Origin: Phycisphaerae bacterium
Lineage (GTDB): Bacteria > Planctomycetota > Phycisphaerae > Phycisphaerales > SM1A02
Assembly (NCBI GenBank): GCA_016873275.1
Contig: VGXO01000002.1
Location: 62,001 to 126,000, forward strand
Direction: 5' to 3'
Length of the DNA: 64,000 nucleotides
The notes under the pieces were generated by a model that was not told the DNA's origin, searched no databases, and saw only the letters and a list, made by a program, of their open reading frames with translations. This document shows positions 8,571 through 18,481 of the stretch, in pieces. How positions within the stretch are numbered: position 1 is the first letter of the stretch; each line of letters begins with the position of its first letter. The translations under genes and the position numbers were made by a program.

Positions 8571-8608
8571 TCGCACGACGGTCCTCGACGGATCCTGAAG
8601 GGATCTCT

Positions 8609-8647
8609 GCACGGGCGGTCCAGCACGGACCGCCCGTGCTCTCTTTT
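8609..8647 (+). terminator. Rho-independent terminator after the PEP-CTERM-type gene
   Basis: Perfect 13-bp arms 8609-8621 and 8627-8639 (GCACGGGCGGTCC) with a 5-nt loop, followed by TCTCTTTT. The T-tract overlaps the -35 of the next promoter. Confidence 0.88.
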
Positions 8648-8674
8648 GGTGCTCCGTCATCGCCGCCGTACATT
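8646..8674 (+). promoter_or_regulatory. Candidate sigma70 promoter giving a near-leaderless mRNA
   Basis: TTGGTG (8646-8651), 17-bp spacer, TACATT (8669-8674). The expected transcription start (about 8680-8682) lies at or just before the ATG at 8683, and no Shine-Dalgarno is present. Confidence 0.55.
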
Positions 8675-8682
8675 CCGCCGCG

Positions 8683-10803
8683 ATGCCTCCCGCGGACCCC
8701 GGTCAGCGTCGTGCTCGTCGGCTCCTGATCGTCGGATGGGACGCCGCCGACTGGATGATGATCGATCGCCTGTGGAGTTCAGGGGCGATGCCCCGGCTCC
8801 GCCGCCTCGTGGACGCCGGACTCCGATCGGACCTCGCCTCGGCGCTCCCCCGGCTCTCGCCGCTGCTCTGGTCGACGATCGCGACCGGCGTCACCCCCGA
8901 CCGCCACGGGATCCTGAACTTCGTCGAGCCCAATCCGGATCCCGCGGCGACCACGCCGCTTCGGCTCGCCTCGAGCACCTCCCGCCGGGTCAAGGCGCTG
9001 TGGAACGTGCTGACCCAGGCTGGTCTCCGGACCCACGTGGTCTCCTGGTACGCCTCGCACCCGGCGGAACCCATCCGCGGCATCTGCGTCAGCAACATGC
9101 TGCAGGAGGGCGAGCCGACCACGGGCGGCGGACCATGGCCGACGACGCCCGGACTCGTCCATCCCCGCGAGGAGGAGGCGGCGATCGCGGCGGCACGCGT
9201 CGGCACGTGGTCCCTCGGCGCGAAGGACCTTCAGGCGTTCATCCCCCGACTCCGCGACCTCGCGCGGAACGACCCGCGGCCGCGGTCCCTCGCCAAGCAG
9301 CTCGCCCGGACCGCGTCGGTGCATGCCGCGGCGCGATCCCTGCTCTCGCGGCATCGCGAGTGGGACTGCGCGATGGTCTTCTACGAGGGGATCGACACCA
9401 TCGGGCACCTCTTCATGGAGTACCTGCCGCCGCGGCATGGCGAGGCGTCGGAGCAGGACGTGCGGCTCTTCGGCGAGGTGATGCCGGCGACCTACCGCCT
9501 GCATGACCGGATGCTCGGCGAGCTCCTCGACCTCGCCGGGAGCGAGACGACGGTGCTCCTCCTCAGCGATCACGGCTTCCACAGCGACCATCGCCGACCG
9601 GTGATCACCGCCGAGCTCGCCGCCGATCGCGCGGCGCTCGAGGCAAGCTGGCACCGCGAGACCGGGATCCTGGTCCTCTCGGGACCGGGCATCGCCCGCG
9701 GCGCGAGCGTCCACTCGCCGCGGCTCGTCGACGTCGCCCCGACGGCGATGGCGCTCCTCGGCGTCCCGGTCGCGAAGGACCTCGACGGTCGAGCGCTCGG
9801 CGAGGCGTTCGATCCGCCCTGCCCTGCGGAGGCGATTCCCTCGATCGCGAGCTGGGAGACCGAGCCCGGCGATGCAGGGCAGCACCCCGCGGACCTGCGG
9901 CTCGATCCCTTCGAGGCGCACGATGCGCTGCGGCAGCTCGTCGACCTCGGCTACATGGCGGATCCGAGCGGGAGCGCCGAGGCGCAGCTCGACCTCGTCC
10001 GTCGCGAGACGGAGTTCAACCGCGCGATCGTGTTCTCGACGACCGGGCGGTCCGCGGCGGCGGCGGAGGTGCTCGCGGGACTCGTCCGCGACAAGCCAGA
10101 GGAGCGCCGCTACGTCGAGTCGCTCTCGAAGGCGCTCCTCGCCTGCGGTCGGGCGTCCGAGGCGGCGGCGGCGCTTCGCGCCCTCATCGAGCGAAGTCCC
10201 GATCCGCTCGAGCCGCGGCTCGCGCTCGCGGGAGCGCTCCTCAACGCCGGCGACGAGGAGGGCGCGACCAAGGAGTTCCTCCGCCTGCGCCAGCCAGCGA
10301 CCGAGCGGGACGACCTCGCGCTTGGGATGGGCGAGCTCGCGACGGCGCTCGGGCGGCTCGACGAGGCGCAGCGGTTCCTCCAGCAGGCGAAGTCGCACGA
10401 TCCCTCGGTGGGAGCGCACCTCGCCCTCGCTCGCCTCGCGCTGGCGCGGAGCCGCTTCGAGCCGGCGGGCGAGCACGCCCTCGACGCCCTCGAGATCGAC
10501 CGGATCCATGCGGAGGCGAACCTCCTGCTCGGCGTCTCGCTCGCCTGGATCGGGGACCTCGTCCACGCCCGGACCTCGCTGGAGCTGGCGCTCGCCCGCG
10601 AGCCGGGACTCATCGAGGCGCAGCGGTTCCTCGCCGCCATCGACCGCCGGCAAGGTCGATCCGAGGAGGCGGAGCGTCGGGAGGCGGAGGTCAGGCGCCG
10701 CCTGCAGTCGGCGGGCGGCACCGCTCCACCGCCGATGCTCCGCGGCGCGGAGGAATGGGACCGCACCGGCGGCGGGAGCGGGCTCTCCCTCGCCCCCTCC
10801 TGA
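8683..10803 (+). CDS. Alkaline-phosphatase-fold protein fused to TPR domain
   Basis: 706-aa protein with two halves. Residues about 10-380 have the type I phosphodiesterase/nucleotide pyrophosphatase (alkaline phosphatase superfamily) fold: metal-binding Asp20 in IVGWDAADW, EGIDTIGHLF, and SDHGFHSDH. Residues about 430-690 are tetratricopeptide-like helical repeats (ALRALIERSPDPLEPRLALA and similar). No signal peptide is seen, so it may be cytosolic. Members of this fold hydrolyse phosphodiesters or transfer phosphoglycerol-type groups; the TPR part suggests a protein partner. The start follows directly from a near-leaderless promoter. Confidence 0.82.
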   Translation: MPPADPGQRRARRLLIVGWDAADWMMIDRLWSSGAMPRLRRLVDAGLRSDLASALPRLSPLLWSTIATGVTPDRHGILNFVEPNPDPAATTPLRLASSTSRRVKALWNVLTQAGLRTHVVSWYASHPAEPIRGICVSNMLQEGEPTTGGGPWPTTPGLVHPREEEAAIAAARVGTWSLGAKDLQAFIPRLRDLARNDPRPRSLAKQLARTASVHAAARSLLSRHREWDCAMVFYEGIDTIGHLFMEYLPPRHGEASEQDVRLFGEVMPATYRLHDRMLGELLDLAGSETTVLLLSDHGFHSDHRRPVITAELAADRAALEASWHRETGILVLSGPGIARGASVHSPRLVDVAPTAMALLGVPVAKDLDGRALGEAFDPPCPAEAIPSIASWETEPGDAGQHPADLRLDPFEAHDALRQLVDLGYMADPSGSAEAQLDLVRRETEFNRAIVFSTTGRSAAAAEVLAGLVRDKPEERRYVESLSKALLACGRASEAAAALRALIERSPDPLEPRLALAGALLNAGDEEGATKEFLRLRQPATERDDLALGMGELATALGRLDEAQRFLQQAKSHDPSVGAHLALARLALARSRFEPAGEHALDALEIDRIHAEANLLLGVSLAWIGDLVHARTSLELALAREPGLIEAQRFLAAIDRRQGRSEEAERREAEVRRRLQSAGGTAPPPMLRGAEEWDRTGGGSGLSLAPS

Positions 10804-10829
10804 TCATGGTCGCCGAGCCTGAGAAGCAA

Positions 10830-10856
10830 CGACGCCCCGCGCGGGGCGGGGCGTCG
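10830..10856. terminator. GC-rich hairpin between convergent genes
   Basis: Perfect 11-bp arms 10830-10840 and 10846-10856 (CGACGCCCCGC) with a 5-nt loop, placed between the plus-strand phosphatase gene and the minus-strand 106-aa gene. No strong T-tract on either side; likely a bidirectional transcription block. Confidence 0.6.
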
Positions 10857-10887
10857 GGTGTTCAACGGCTCGAGGGTCGCGGGTCGC

Positions 10888-11208
10888 TCACGCCTTCGTG
10901 GCGGAGAGGTACGCGGCGACGCTCTGGATGTCCGGAATGATCTGAGGGGTGACGCGGAGGGTGAAGGTCTCCCCCTTCGCGACCCGCACGAGCTTCGAGA
11001 CCTTCGCCCGGCTGGTCCAGAGGCGACCACCGCGCCGCTTCACGATGTTGTCCTCCCGCTCGCGCCGCACGGCGAGGCGGGAGAGACCCCGCTGGATCGT
11101 CGGCTGCATCCGCATGAGCCGCAGGAGGGTCTTCTTCGCTCCCTCCGCCTTGGGCTCGCGGGTGACGGTGAAGGTGAACTTCGTGGACGGCTCGATCGAC
11201 AGGCTCAT
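10888..11208 (-). CDS. Small basic conserved hypothetical protein
   Basis: 106-aa Arg/Lys-rich protein without signal peptide or membrane segment. It has a central RRGGRLWTSRAKVSKLVR stretch and alternating hydrophobic residues toward the C-terminus (FTLRVTPQIIPDIQSVAAYL), compatible with a small mixed alpha/beta, possibly nucleic-acid-binding, fold. I do not recognise the family. A plausible promoter lies 80-108 bp upstream and a hairpin downstream, so it looks like a monocistronic gene. A much longer open frame overlapping it on the same strand is a high-GC shadow. Confidence 0.65.
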   Translation of the reverse strand: MSLSIEPSTKFTFTVTREPKAEGAKKTLLRLMRMQPTIQRGLSRLAVRREREDNIVKRRGGRLWTSRAKVSKLVRVAKGETFTLRVTPQIIPDIQSVAAYLSATKA

Positions 11209-11287
11209 GGCTCGCTCCGCCGGTCTCGGCCGGCACTTCGGACGACGCCCCCTCCGACCCGCTGGTCGGCTCCGGGGAAAGTCGAAG

Positions 11288-11316
11288 AGTGTACCACTTG
11301 GTCCCGACGGTTCCAG
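11288..11316 (-). promoter_or_regulatory. Candidate promoter for the 106-aa gene
   Basis: Read on the minus strand: CTGGAA (11316-11311), 17-bp spacer, TACACT (11293-11288). It sits in the 141-bp gap upstream of the gene and would give a leader of about 75 nt. Confidence 0.5.
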
Positions 11317-11349
11317 CGCTCCGATCCAAGACCCCGCCCCGAACGCCCG

Positions 11350-12282
11350 TCAGGGCTCCGGCACCGATGACGACCCGCCGGTCGCGCCCAGCGTGAGATG
11401 GAGCCCGTGGGTCCCGCGGTCCCCGAGACCCTGGGCGAGGGCGACCTCGTAGAGCCGCCGGGCGAGGGCGAGTGCCGGAAGGTCGAGCCCGAGGCGATTC
11501 GCCTCCTCGAGGGCGATCCGCAGGTCCTTCAGGAAGTGATCGATGCGGAAGCCCGGCGCGAAGTCGCCGCGGAGGATGCGGGGCGCGAGGTTCTGCAAGG
11601 ACCAGCTTCCTGCGGCACCGACCGAGACGCTCTCGAGGACCGTCGCGGCATCGAGTCCCGCCCGCTCGGCGTACCGGAGTCCCTCGCAGAGACCCATCAT
11701 GGTGCCCGCGATCAGGATCTGGTTGACCATCTTCGCGTGCTGCCCGCGCCCCGCCGGACCCTGAAGCACGATCGTCCGACCCATGCGGGCAAGCACCGGC
11801 TTCACCGCGTCGAAGTCGATCCGCTCGCCGCCGACCATGATCGAGAGCGTCGCCTGCCGCGCCCCCACGTCGCCGCCGGAGACCGGCGCGTCGAGGCTGC
11901 CGACGCCGCGGGCTCGGGCGACCTCCGCGAGGCGGACCGCGAGCGCCGGACTCGAGGTCGTCATGTCGATGATCCGTCGCGGCGGTCGCTGTGCGGCAAG
12001 CGTCCCCCGCGGGCCGAGGTGCACCGCCTCGACGTCCTCGGGGAGTCCCACGATCGAGATGGCGAGATCCGCGCCCTCCGCCGCGTCCGCGGGCGTCGAG
12101 CACCAGCGGGCGCCGCGGTCGAGGAGCGCCTGCGCCCTCGACCTCGTCCGGGTGGACACCCGAAGACGATGCCCCGCGGCGAGCAGGTGGGATGCCATCG
12201 ACGCGCCCATCACGCCGGTCCCGATCCAGGCGATCTCGAGCGGCTGATCCGGACCTGCGGGGGACGTTCCTTCCTGCGTCAT
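11350..12282 (-). CDS. NAD(P)-dependent beta-hydroxyacid dehydrogenase
   Basis: 310-aa cytosolic oxidoreductase of the 3-hydroxyisobutyrate/tartronate semialdehyde reductase family. The Rossmann motif GTGVMG is at 21-26, the substrate-binding motif DAPVSGGDVGA at 131-141, and the catalytic lysine is K184 with N187 (KMVNQ). The C-terminal all-helical domain is complete. The ATG at 12282 places the Rossmann motif at the usual distance plus a short Pro-rich tail; an upstream start would add only low-complexity residues. Alone on the minus strand, divergent from the 12390 operon. Exact substrate (3-hydroxyisobutyrate, tartronate semialdehyde or succinic semialdehyde) is not decidable here. Confidence 0.87.
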   Translation of the reverse strand: MTQEGTSPAGPDQPLEIAWIGTGVMGASMASHLLAAGHRLRVSTRTRSRAQALLDRGARWCSTPADAAEGADLAISIVGLPEDVEAVHLGPRGTLAAQRPPRRIIDMTTSSPALAVRLAEVARARGVGSLDAPVSGGDVGARQATLSIMVGGERIDFDAVKPVLARMGRTIVLQGPAGRGQHAKMVNQILIAGTMMGLCEGLRYAERAGLDAATVLESVSVGAAGSWSLQNLAPRILRGDFAPGFRIDHFLKDLRIALEEANRLGLDLPALALARRLYEVALAQGLGDRGTHGLHLTLGATGGSSSVPEP

Positions 12283-12389
12283 GCATGCTCCTCGGCTTGC
12301 GGCGGCGGCTCGCCTGCCGCCGAGGAGCGTAGCGATCGACGCGGGTATCCTCGCCGCCCCGCGACGCACCGCTCCCGGAGAAGAACCCA

Positions 12390-12653
12390 ATGGGTCACGC
12401 CCACCACGAGGTCCTCGACCGCATCTTCACCCATCCGATGGACATGAACCTCCACTGGCGGGAGATCACCTCGATGTTCCAGAAGCTCGGCGGCGAGGTC
12501 GACGAGACGAATCACGGGCGGCTGAAGGTCAAGCTCGGCGGTCACGAGATGACCTTCCACATCCCCCATCACTCGCACTCGCTGAACAGCCGCGACGAGC
12601 TGTCGGCGATCCGCCGGTTCCTCGAGTCGGCGGGCTTCAAGCCGAAGGCGTGA
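12390..12653 (+). CDS. Small His-rich protein, possibly HicA-like fold
   Basis: 87-aa protein. It starts MGHAHHEVLDRIFTHP and contains KLGGEVDETNHGRLKVKLGG and HIPHHSHSL, a pattern of one helix, beta strands with a conserved basic loop, and a C-terminal helix (LSAIRRFLESAG). This resembles the double-stranded-RNA-binding-like fold of HicA/YcfA proteins, but the catalytic His context is not clear and there is no HicB partner beside it. First gene of an overlapping operon: its TGA overlaps the GTG of the next gene. Confidence 0.7.
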   Translation: MGHAHHEVLDRIFTHPMDMNLHWREITSMFQKLGGEVDETNHGRLKVKLGGHEMTFHIPHHSHSLNSRDELSAIRRFLESAGFKPKA

Positions 12654-13590
12654 GCGGGCTCGCACACGCGCCGCGCCGGACCGTCCTCGCGATGGTCGTC
12701 CTCGCGATGGTCGTCCTCGCGACGCGCGCCTCCGCGGCGCCGCCCGACCCGACGGCGGCGGACGCCGGCGGCACGATCACCGTGCTTGCCTTCAACATCC
12801 GCTACGACGAGCCGAGGGATGGCGCCGACCGCTGGAGCGCACGGCGGGATCTGGTCCTCGAGGTCCTTCGCCGCGAGGAGCCGGACTTCATCGCCCTGCA
12901 GGAGGTCCTCCCGTCGCAGCAGGCGTGGATCCTCGCGGCGCTCGCCGAGCGTGGTCCTGCCTATGGCGTCATCGCCCGCTCGCGCGAAACAGACCCCGCG
13001 GAGGGCGAGGCGAATCCCCTGCTCCATCGCGAGGACCGCTGGCGGCGCCTCGAGGGCGGGGTGTTCTGGCTCTCCGAGACCCCCGAGGTCCCGGGCAGCC
13101 GGAGCTGGAGCTCGGCGTGCCCCCGCATCGCGACCTGGGGTCGCTTCGCGTCGCGGTCGGAGGAGTCGAGGCGGATCCTCGTCGTCAACACCCATCTCGA
13201 TCACGCGTCCGCCGACGCCCGCGCGGGCGCCGCGGCGCGGCTCGCCGGGTTCATCCGGTCCGCCCGAAGCGATCGCCCCGGAGAGCCGGTCATCCTCCTC
13301 GGCGACTTCAACATGACCCCGGACGATCCCGCGATGCAGCCGCTTCTCGATTCGGTCGGCGGCGCCGGTCTCCGAGACGTCGCCCCGGAGGATCCGCGCG
13401 GCGGCGGCACCTTCCACGGATTCCGGGGACGCCCGGATGGTCGACGGATCGACCTCCTCCTCGCGTCGCGCGAGTTCGCCGCCGCCTCGGCGGAGATCGA
13501 CCGCACCTCCCGCGAGGGTCGCTTCCCCTCCGATCACTTCCCCCTCCGCGCCACGCTCCGGCTCGCCGCCCCGTCGCGGGAGGATCGCCC

Positions 13591-13594
<4 letters not shown>
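12650..13594 (+). CDS. Exported endonuclease/exonuclease/phosphatase-family protein
   Basis: 314-aa metal-dependent phosphoesterase of the EEP superfamily (DNase I/sphingomyelinase-like). Motifs in order: FNIRYD with Asn49, the metal ligand Glu85 in ALQEV, GDFNMTPDDP, GRRIDLLL, and the terminal SDHFPL with catalytic His. The GTG at 12650 overlaps the upstream stop (GTGA) and gives a signal peptide ending near ATRASAA. The signal sequence contains a 15-bp tandem DNA repeat (LAMVV twice, about 12688-12718), suggesting replication slippage. Export suggests phosphate scavenging from nucleic acids or lipids, but the substrate is not known. Confidence 0.85.
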
Positions 13595-14540
<946 letters not shown>

Positions 14541-14544
<4 letters not shown>

Positions 14545-15899
14545 GCGGGATCTCCCCTCGCGGTCTCTCCCGCGTCGCGAGCGTGGCGTGGCGGGAGTTC
14601 CGCCAGACCGTGATGACCAAGGCGTTCCTGCTCTCGGTCGTGGCGGTGCCGATCCTCGGCGGGCTCGCGCTGGTGGTGATCCCGCTCGTCCTCCCGGAGG
14701 GTCCGCCTCCCCTGCGCGGCGAGGTGGTGGTGATCGATCCGGGCGGCGAGGTCGGCGGACGGGTGCGGTCCCGGCTCGAGGACGCGATGGGCGCGAGCCC
14801 GCCGGCGACCGGCGGGGCGACCGCGCCGAACCTCCTCGAGGAGCTCGTCGACGACGCAGAGCGGCAGGTCCTCGCCGGCTCGACGCTGACGGTGCGGACC
14901 GAGACCGACCCCGCCGCGACCGACGCCGCGAAGCAGGCGCTCCGCGAGCGGCGCGCCGTGGCGGTGATCGAGGTCGCCCGGGCGTCGGGCGACTCGCCCG
15001 CAAGCGCCGAGATCTCGTCCTTCGTCATCACCGTGCCCTCCGAGATGCCCGCGCGACAGGTCGTCCTCCTGCAGCGCATCGCCTCCGACGCGATCGTCGA
15101 GGCGGAGGTCGATCGCGCCGGCGAGGACCTTTACCGCCTGCGCGACCTCCTCGATCCGCCGCCCTCCCGCACCATGCGCCTCGCCGAGGGCGGTCAGGAG
15201 AATCCCGAGCGGATCGAGGCGAAGGTCCTGATCCCGATGGGCTTCATGATGCTGCTCTGGATCAGCGTCATCACGAGCGCGAACTACCTCCTGATGTCCA
15301 CCATCGAGGAGAAGTCGAACCGCGTCATGGAGGTCCTGCTCAGCGCGATCTCCCCGATGCAGCTGATGGCGGGAAAGATCCTCGGCTACGCGATGGTCGG
15401 CGCGGTCCTGGTGCTCGCGTACGGCGGTCTCGCCTTCGCGGGACTTGTGGCGCTCGCGCTCCTCGACCTCGTGCCGCTCGGGGACCTCGCGCTCTTCGCG
15501 GTCTACTTCGTGATGGCATACTTCATGATCGCGGCGATGCTCGCGGCGGTCGGGAGCGCGGTGACGGAGCTCCGCGACGCCCAGTCGCTGATGGGACCGG
15601 TGATGCTGGTGATGGTGGTGCCGCTGGTCCTGTGGCTTCCGATCAGCGAGGATCCCAACGGCGTGCTCGCCGTCGTCGCGAGCTTCGTGCCCCCGCTCAC
15701 GCCCTTCGTGATGATCCTCCGCACCACCGGGTCCGCGGAGCAGGTCGCGCTCTGGCAGATCGCCCTGAGCATCCTCTGGGGGGCGGCGGCGACCGTGGGC
15801 ATGGTCTGGATCGCCGCCCGAATCTTCCGGGTGGGCGTCCTCATGCAGGGCAAGCCCCCGTCGCCGATCGAGCTCCTCCGCTGGATCCGGCGGACGTAG
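14541..15899 (+). CDS. ABC-2 type permease (NatB-like)
   Basis: 452-aa permease: one N-terminal membrane span (FLLSVVAVPILGGLALVVI), a large extracytoplasmic domain of about 200 residues, then five to six spans at the C-terminus. The loop ANYLLMSTIEEKSNRVMEVLLSAISP is the hallmark of the NatB/YhaP ABC-2_membrane_3 group. It overlaps the ATPase gene by 4 nt. NatAB-like systems export Na+ or antimicrobial compounds; the upstream secreted phosphoesterase does not define the cargo. Confidence 0.9.
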
Positions 15900-15917
15900 C
15901 GCGGGGATGATCTGCCC

Positions 15918-17471
15918 GTGAACTCCTGGTCCTCCTGGCTGCCCTGGAACTGGTCTCCGTCGAACTGGCTCGTCGGCGGCTCGCTCGGCTCCGGCGGACT
16001 GCTCCTCGCGCTCCTCGGCGCGATCGGCGGCGCCGTCGCGATCGGGTGGGGTCTGTGGGGGGACCGCGGGCGAGGGCGGCGCTGCCCGCGCTGCTGGCAT
16101 GACCTGTCCGGAACGAGCGGTTTCACCTGCGGCGAGTGCGGTCACGCGGCGCGCGACGAGTCCGCGCTCCACCGCCATCGCCGCCGCTGGAGCGTGGTCG
16201 TGCTTGGGCTCGCGATGATGCTCGGGGCGACCGCGATCGCCGGCGGTCTCGGTTCGACCCGCGACCTGTGGTCCCTCGTTCCCTCGCGGGTGCTCGTCGC
16301 GGCGCTGCCCTGGACGAGCGGTCCCGCCGGCGCCGACTCGGTGAACTCGGAGCTCCGCCGCCGCCTCGCGCGTGGAGCCATCCTCGGCGAGGGGACCCTC
16401 GCGGCGCTCGTGGAGCGGATCGCCCTCGGCGACGAGACGGCGCGTCCGCCGAGCGCCGAGTGGGAGGTCAAGTACGGCTCGTTCATCACGCCATCGCTGC
16501 TCGGGGCGATCGCCGGACGCGAGGAGCTGCGTCGTCTCCTCCGCGGCCTGCCCGCGAGGATCGAGCTCTCGATCGCCTCGCCCTGGCCTCGCGACCTCCC
16601 CGCCTACGGCATGGTCGATCTCCGCCATTGGTGGCCGGATCCAGCGCAGCTGCGGCTCGTCATCGACGCGCCGGAGCTGCCCGCGCTCGGGGAGTCGGTG
16701 GTCGGCTTCGACACCCGCGGCTTCGCCTGGCGGCAGGGATGGCCGCGTCATCCCGTCGAGTTCGCGGCGGCGGCGCCCGCGGACCAGCCGATCCGCTGGC
16801 GCATCCGCTTCGATCGGAGGGTCCCCGCGTCGATCGACGAGGCATCGGGCGAGGTGCTCGGCTGGAGCGGCTGGACCCCGGCGCCCGAGCTCTCGCTCGA
16901 GGCGGAGTCGATGGTCGCCGCGGCGCCGCCGGTCGCCGAGCGGCTTGCGCCCCTCGACGACGAGGTCGTCCGGACCGCCATCGCCGAGGCGTTCTCCTCG
17001 GGGCTGATCGTCCGCGACGGCGGTCCGCGTCCCTACGCGCTCCGCTTCGACGCCTCGCGCACGGAGATCCCCGAGCTCGAGGACGTCGCGCTCGGGCTCG
17101 CGATCGAGGTGCTCGAGCGTGGCGAGGTGCGGCGTCGCACCTGGATCTGGTGGACCGCCGGCGCGGGCGTGGGTCGGGTCGAGTGGCGGGTCTCGTGGGA
17201 GGACCACGAGGCGCTCGCGCGGGCGACCGACCACGAGCCGGAGGAGGGACGCTGGACGCTCCGGATCCGCGGCGATCCGCTGCTCGCGATGCGGGCGGTC
17301 GAGTCGGTGCGCCTCGCCGGCGGCGACGCCGACGCGATCGACCGCTGCTTCGCCGGCGAGATCGAGATTCCCCTGCGCATCGTCCGCCTCGAGGGAACCT
17401 TCCCGCCGCGACGCTGGTTCGATCCGACCCGTTCGGAGCCGCCGCCCGCACCGGGGCCGACGGCGCCGTGA
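15918..17471 (+). CDS. Membrane protein with N-terminal zinc ribbon
   Basis: 517-aa protein beginning with a GTG 18 bp after the permease. A first membrane helix (about 20-47) is followed by a zinc ribbon with Cys56, Cys59, Cys71 and Cys74 (CPRCWHDLSG...CGECGH), a second helix (about 92-110), and a large, probably periplasmic, beta-rich domain of 400 residues. The CPxCxYDLxG...CxECG ribbon before a membrane helix is frequent in Phycisphaerae membrane proteins. Function unknown; the operon position suggests a link to the NatAB-like exporter. Confidence 0.78.
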   Translation: MNSWSSWLPWNWSPSNWLVGGSLGSGGLLLALLGAIGGAVAIGWGLWGDRGRGRRCPRCWHDLSGTSGFTCGECGHAARDESALHRHRRRWSVVVLGLAMMLGATAIAGGLGSTRDLWSLVPSRVLVAALPWTSGPAGADSVNSELRRRLARGAILGEGTLAALVERIALGDETARPPSAEWEVKYGSFITPSLLGAIAGREELRRLLRGLPARIELSIASPWPRDLPAYGMVDLRHWWPDPAQLRLVIDAPELPALGESVVGFDTRGFAWRQGWPRHPVEFAAAAPADQPIRWRIRFDRRVPASIDEASGEVLGWSGWTPAPELSLEAESMVAAAPPVAERLAPLDDEVVRTAIAEAFSSGLIVRDGGPRPYALRFDASRTEIPELEDVALGLAIEVLERGEVRRRTWIWWTAGAGVGRVEWRVSWEDHEALARATDHEPEEGRWTLRIRGDPLLAMRAVESVRLAGGDADAIDRCFAGEIEIPLRIVRLEGTFPPRRWFDPTRSEPPPAPGPTAP

Positions 17472-17523
17472 GGGATCCCGCCCGCTACATTGGATGGTCC
17501 GCCGCGCGGAGCCTGCTGAGCGC

Positions 17524-18072
17524 ATGAACCACGAGAACCTCTGGGCGCCCTGGCGCATGGCGTACCTGCGTGAGCTGTCGGCCCGCCAGGATCGCGCCGG
17601 CGGCTCGCCGCAGCCTCGCCCGACGAACTTCCTGCTCGACGCCTTCCTCCACCCCGAGCTCGATGCCGCGAACCACGTGGTGCTGCGGAGCGAGGAGGGT
17701 CTCGTCCTCCTCAACCGCTATCCCTACGCGAACGGGCATCTCATGATCTGCCTCGGCGATCCGCGCCCCACCCTTCGCGACTACGACCCGCCAGAGCGGG
17801 CGGCGTTCTGGCGCCTCGTCGAGGTCGCCTGTGACCTCGTCAAGGATGCCCTCGACCCCCAAGGTCTCAACGTCGGGATCAACGAGGGTGCCGCCGCCGG
17901 TGCCGGTCTCCCCGAGCACGTGCACGCCCACGTCGTCCCCCGCTGGATGGGCGACACCAACTTTATGGCGACGATCGGTGCCACCCGGGTCATTCCGGAT
18001 GCCCTCGACGCGATGGCGGCGACCTACCGGGCGACCCTCGAGCGGTGGCGGGCGACCGGTCGGCGGTGGTGA
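17524..18072 (+). CDS. HIT-domain nucleotide hydrolase/phosphorylase
   Basis: 182-aa histidine-triad protein. The triad is EHVHAHVVPRW with His132, His134 and His136; ALHPELD-like and NRYPYANGHLMI segments match the Ap4A-phosphorylase-like HIT subgroup of actinobacteria (Rv2613c type). Likely acts on dinucleoside polyphosphates or nucleotidyl conjugates in the cytosol. The ATG at 17524 gives MNHENLWAPWRMAYL, the typical N-terminus of this subgroup. Last gene of the plus-strand run, 52 bp after the zinc-ribbon gene. Confidence 0.9.
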   Translation: MNHENLWAPWRMAYLRELSARQDRAGGSPQPRPTNFLLDAFLHPELDAANHVVLRSEEGLVLLNRYPYANGHLMICLGDPRPTLRDYDPPERAAFWRLVEVACDLVKDALDPQGLNVGINEGAAAGAGLPEHVHAHVVPRWMGDTNFMATIGATRVIPDALDAMAATYRATLERWRATGRRW

Positions 18073-18398
18073 GCGCCTCGTGGAGGCAGGTCGATCTCGA
18101 CCCGCCTCACGGCGATGCTCGGTCCCCGACCCCATCGGGTCCATTCCGGCGGGAGGTGTTCGAACCCCAGTGCAACGTGGGCTCGAGATCCGTCGTTCCC
18201 GGCCTTCCACTCCACCCAAGGGCGTGAGGCTTGACCATCGACGCGGAGACACGATCCCTGGGGTTCAACAAGGTTCGAGCACGCGCGTGCCGGAACGCTC
18301 CCGAGGGGGTCGGAGACCGAACGGGCGGAGTGTAGTCCTGACCTCGGGCGAAGGGCGATGGCGACCCCGACCGGAGGAAGGCACCGGTCAGGTATTCA
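18073..18398. other. Intergenic region without recognisable feature
   Basis: About 325 bp between the HIT gene and a promoter. No open frame with convincing codon usage, no strong hairpin with T-tract. Two TTCGA-containing strings (near 18159 and 18273) look faintly like tRNA T-loops but have no pairing stems. Conserved cores of RNase P RNA, tmRNA or SRP RNA were looked for by eye and not found. Confidence 0.5.
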
Positions 18399-18427
18399 TT
18401 GACGCGAGGGGCAGGCTCCGCTATTCC
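18399..18427 (+). promoter_or_regulatory. Sigma70-type promoter of the lipoprotein gene
   Basis: TTGACG (18399-18404), 17-bp spacer, TATTCC (18422-18427). Transcription would start near 18434, leaving a leader of about 48 nt. Confidence 0.6.
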
Positions 18428-18481
18428 TAGACCACTTGGCAGACGGGCAGGATGCCCGGCGCCGGTCCCCGGAGTCCGTGC

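Noticed and set aside
18150-18290. TTCGA strings suggesting a tRNA or tmRNA T-loop
   Set aside because: The flanking five bases do not pair in either case, and no acceptor or anticodon stem can be drawn.
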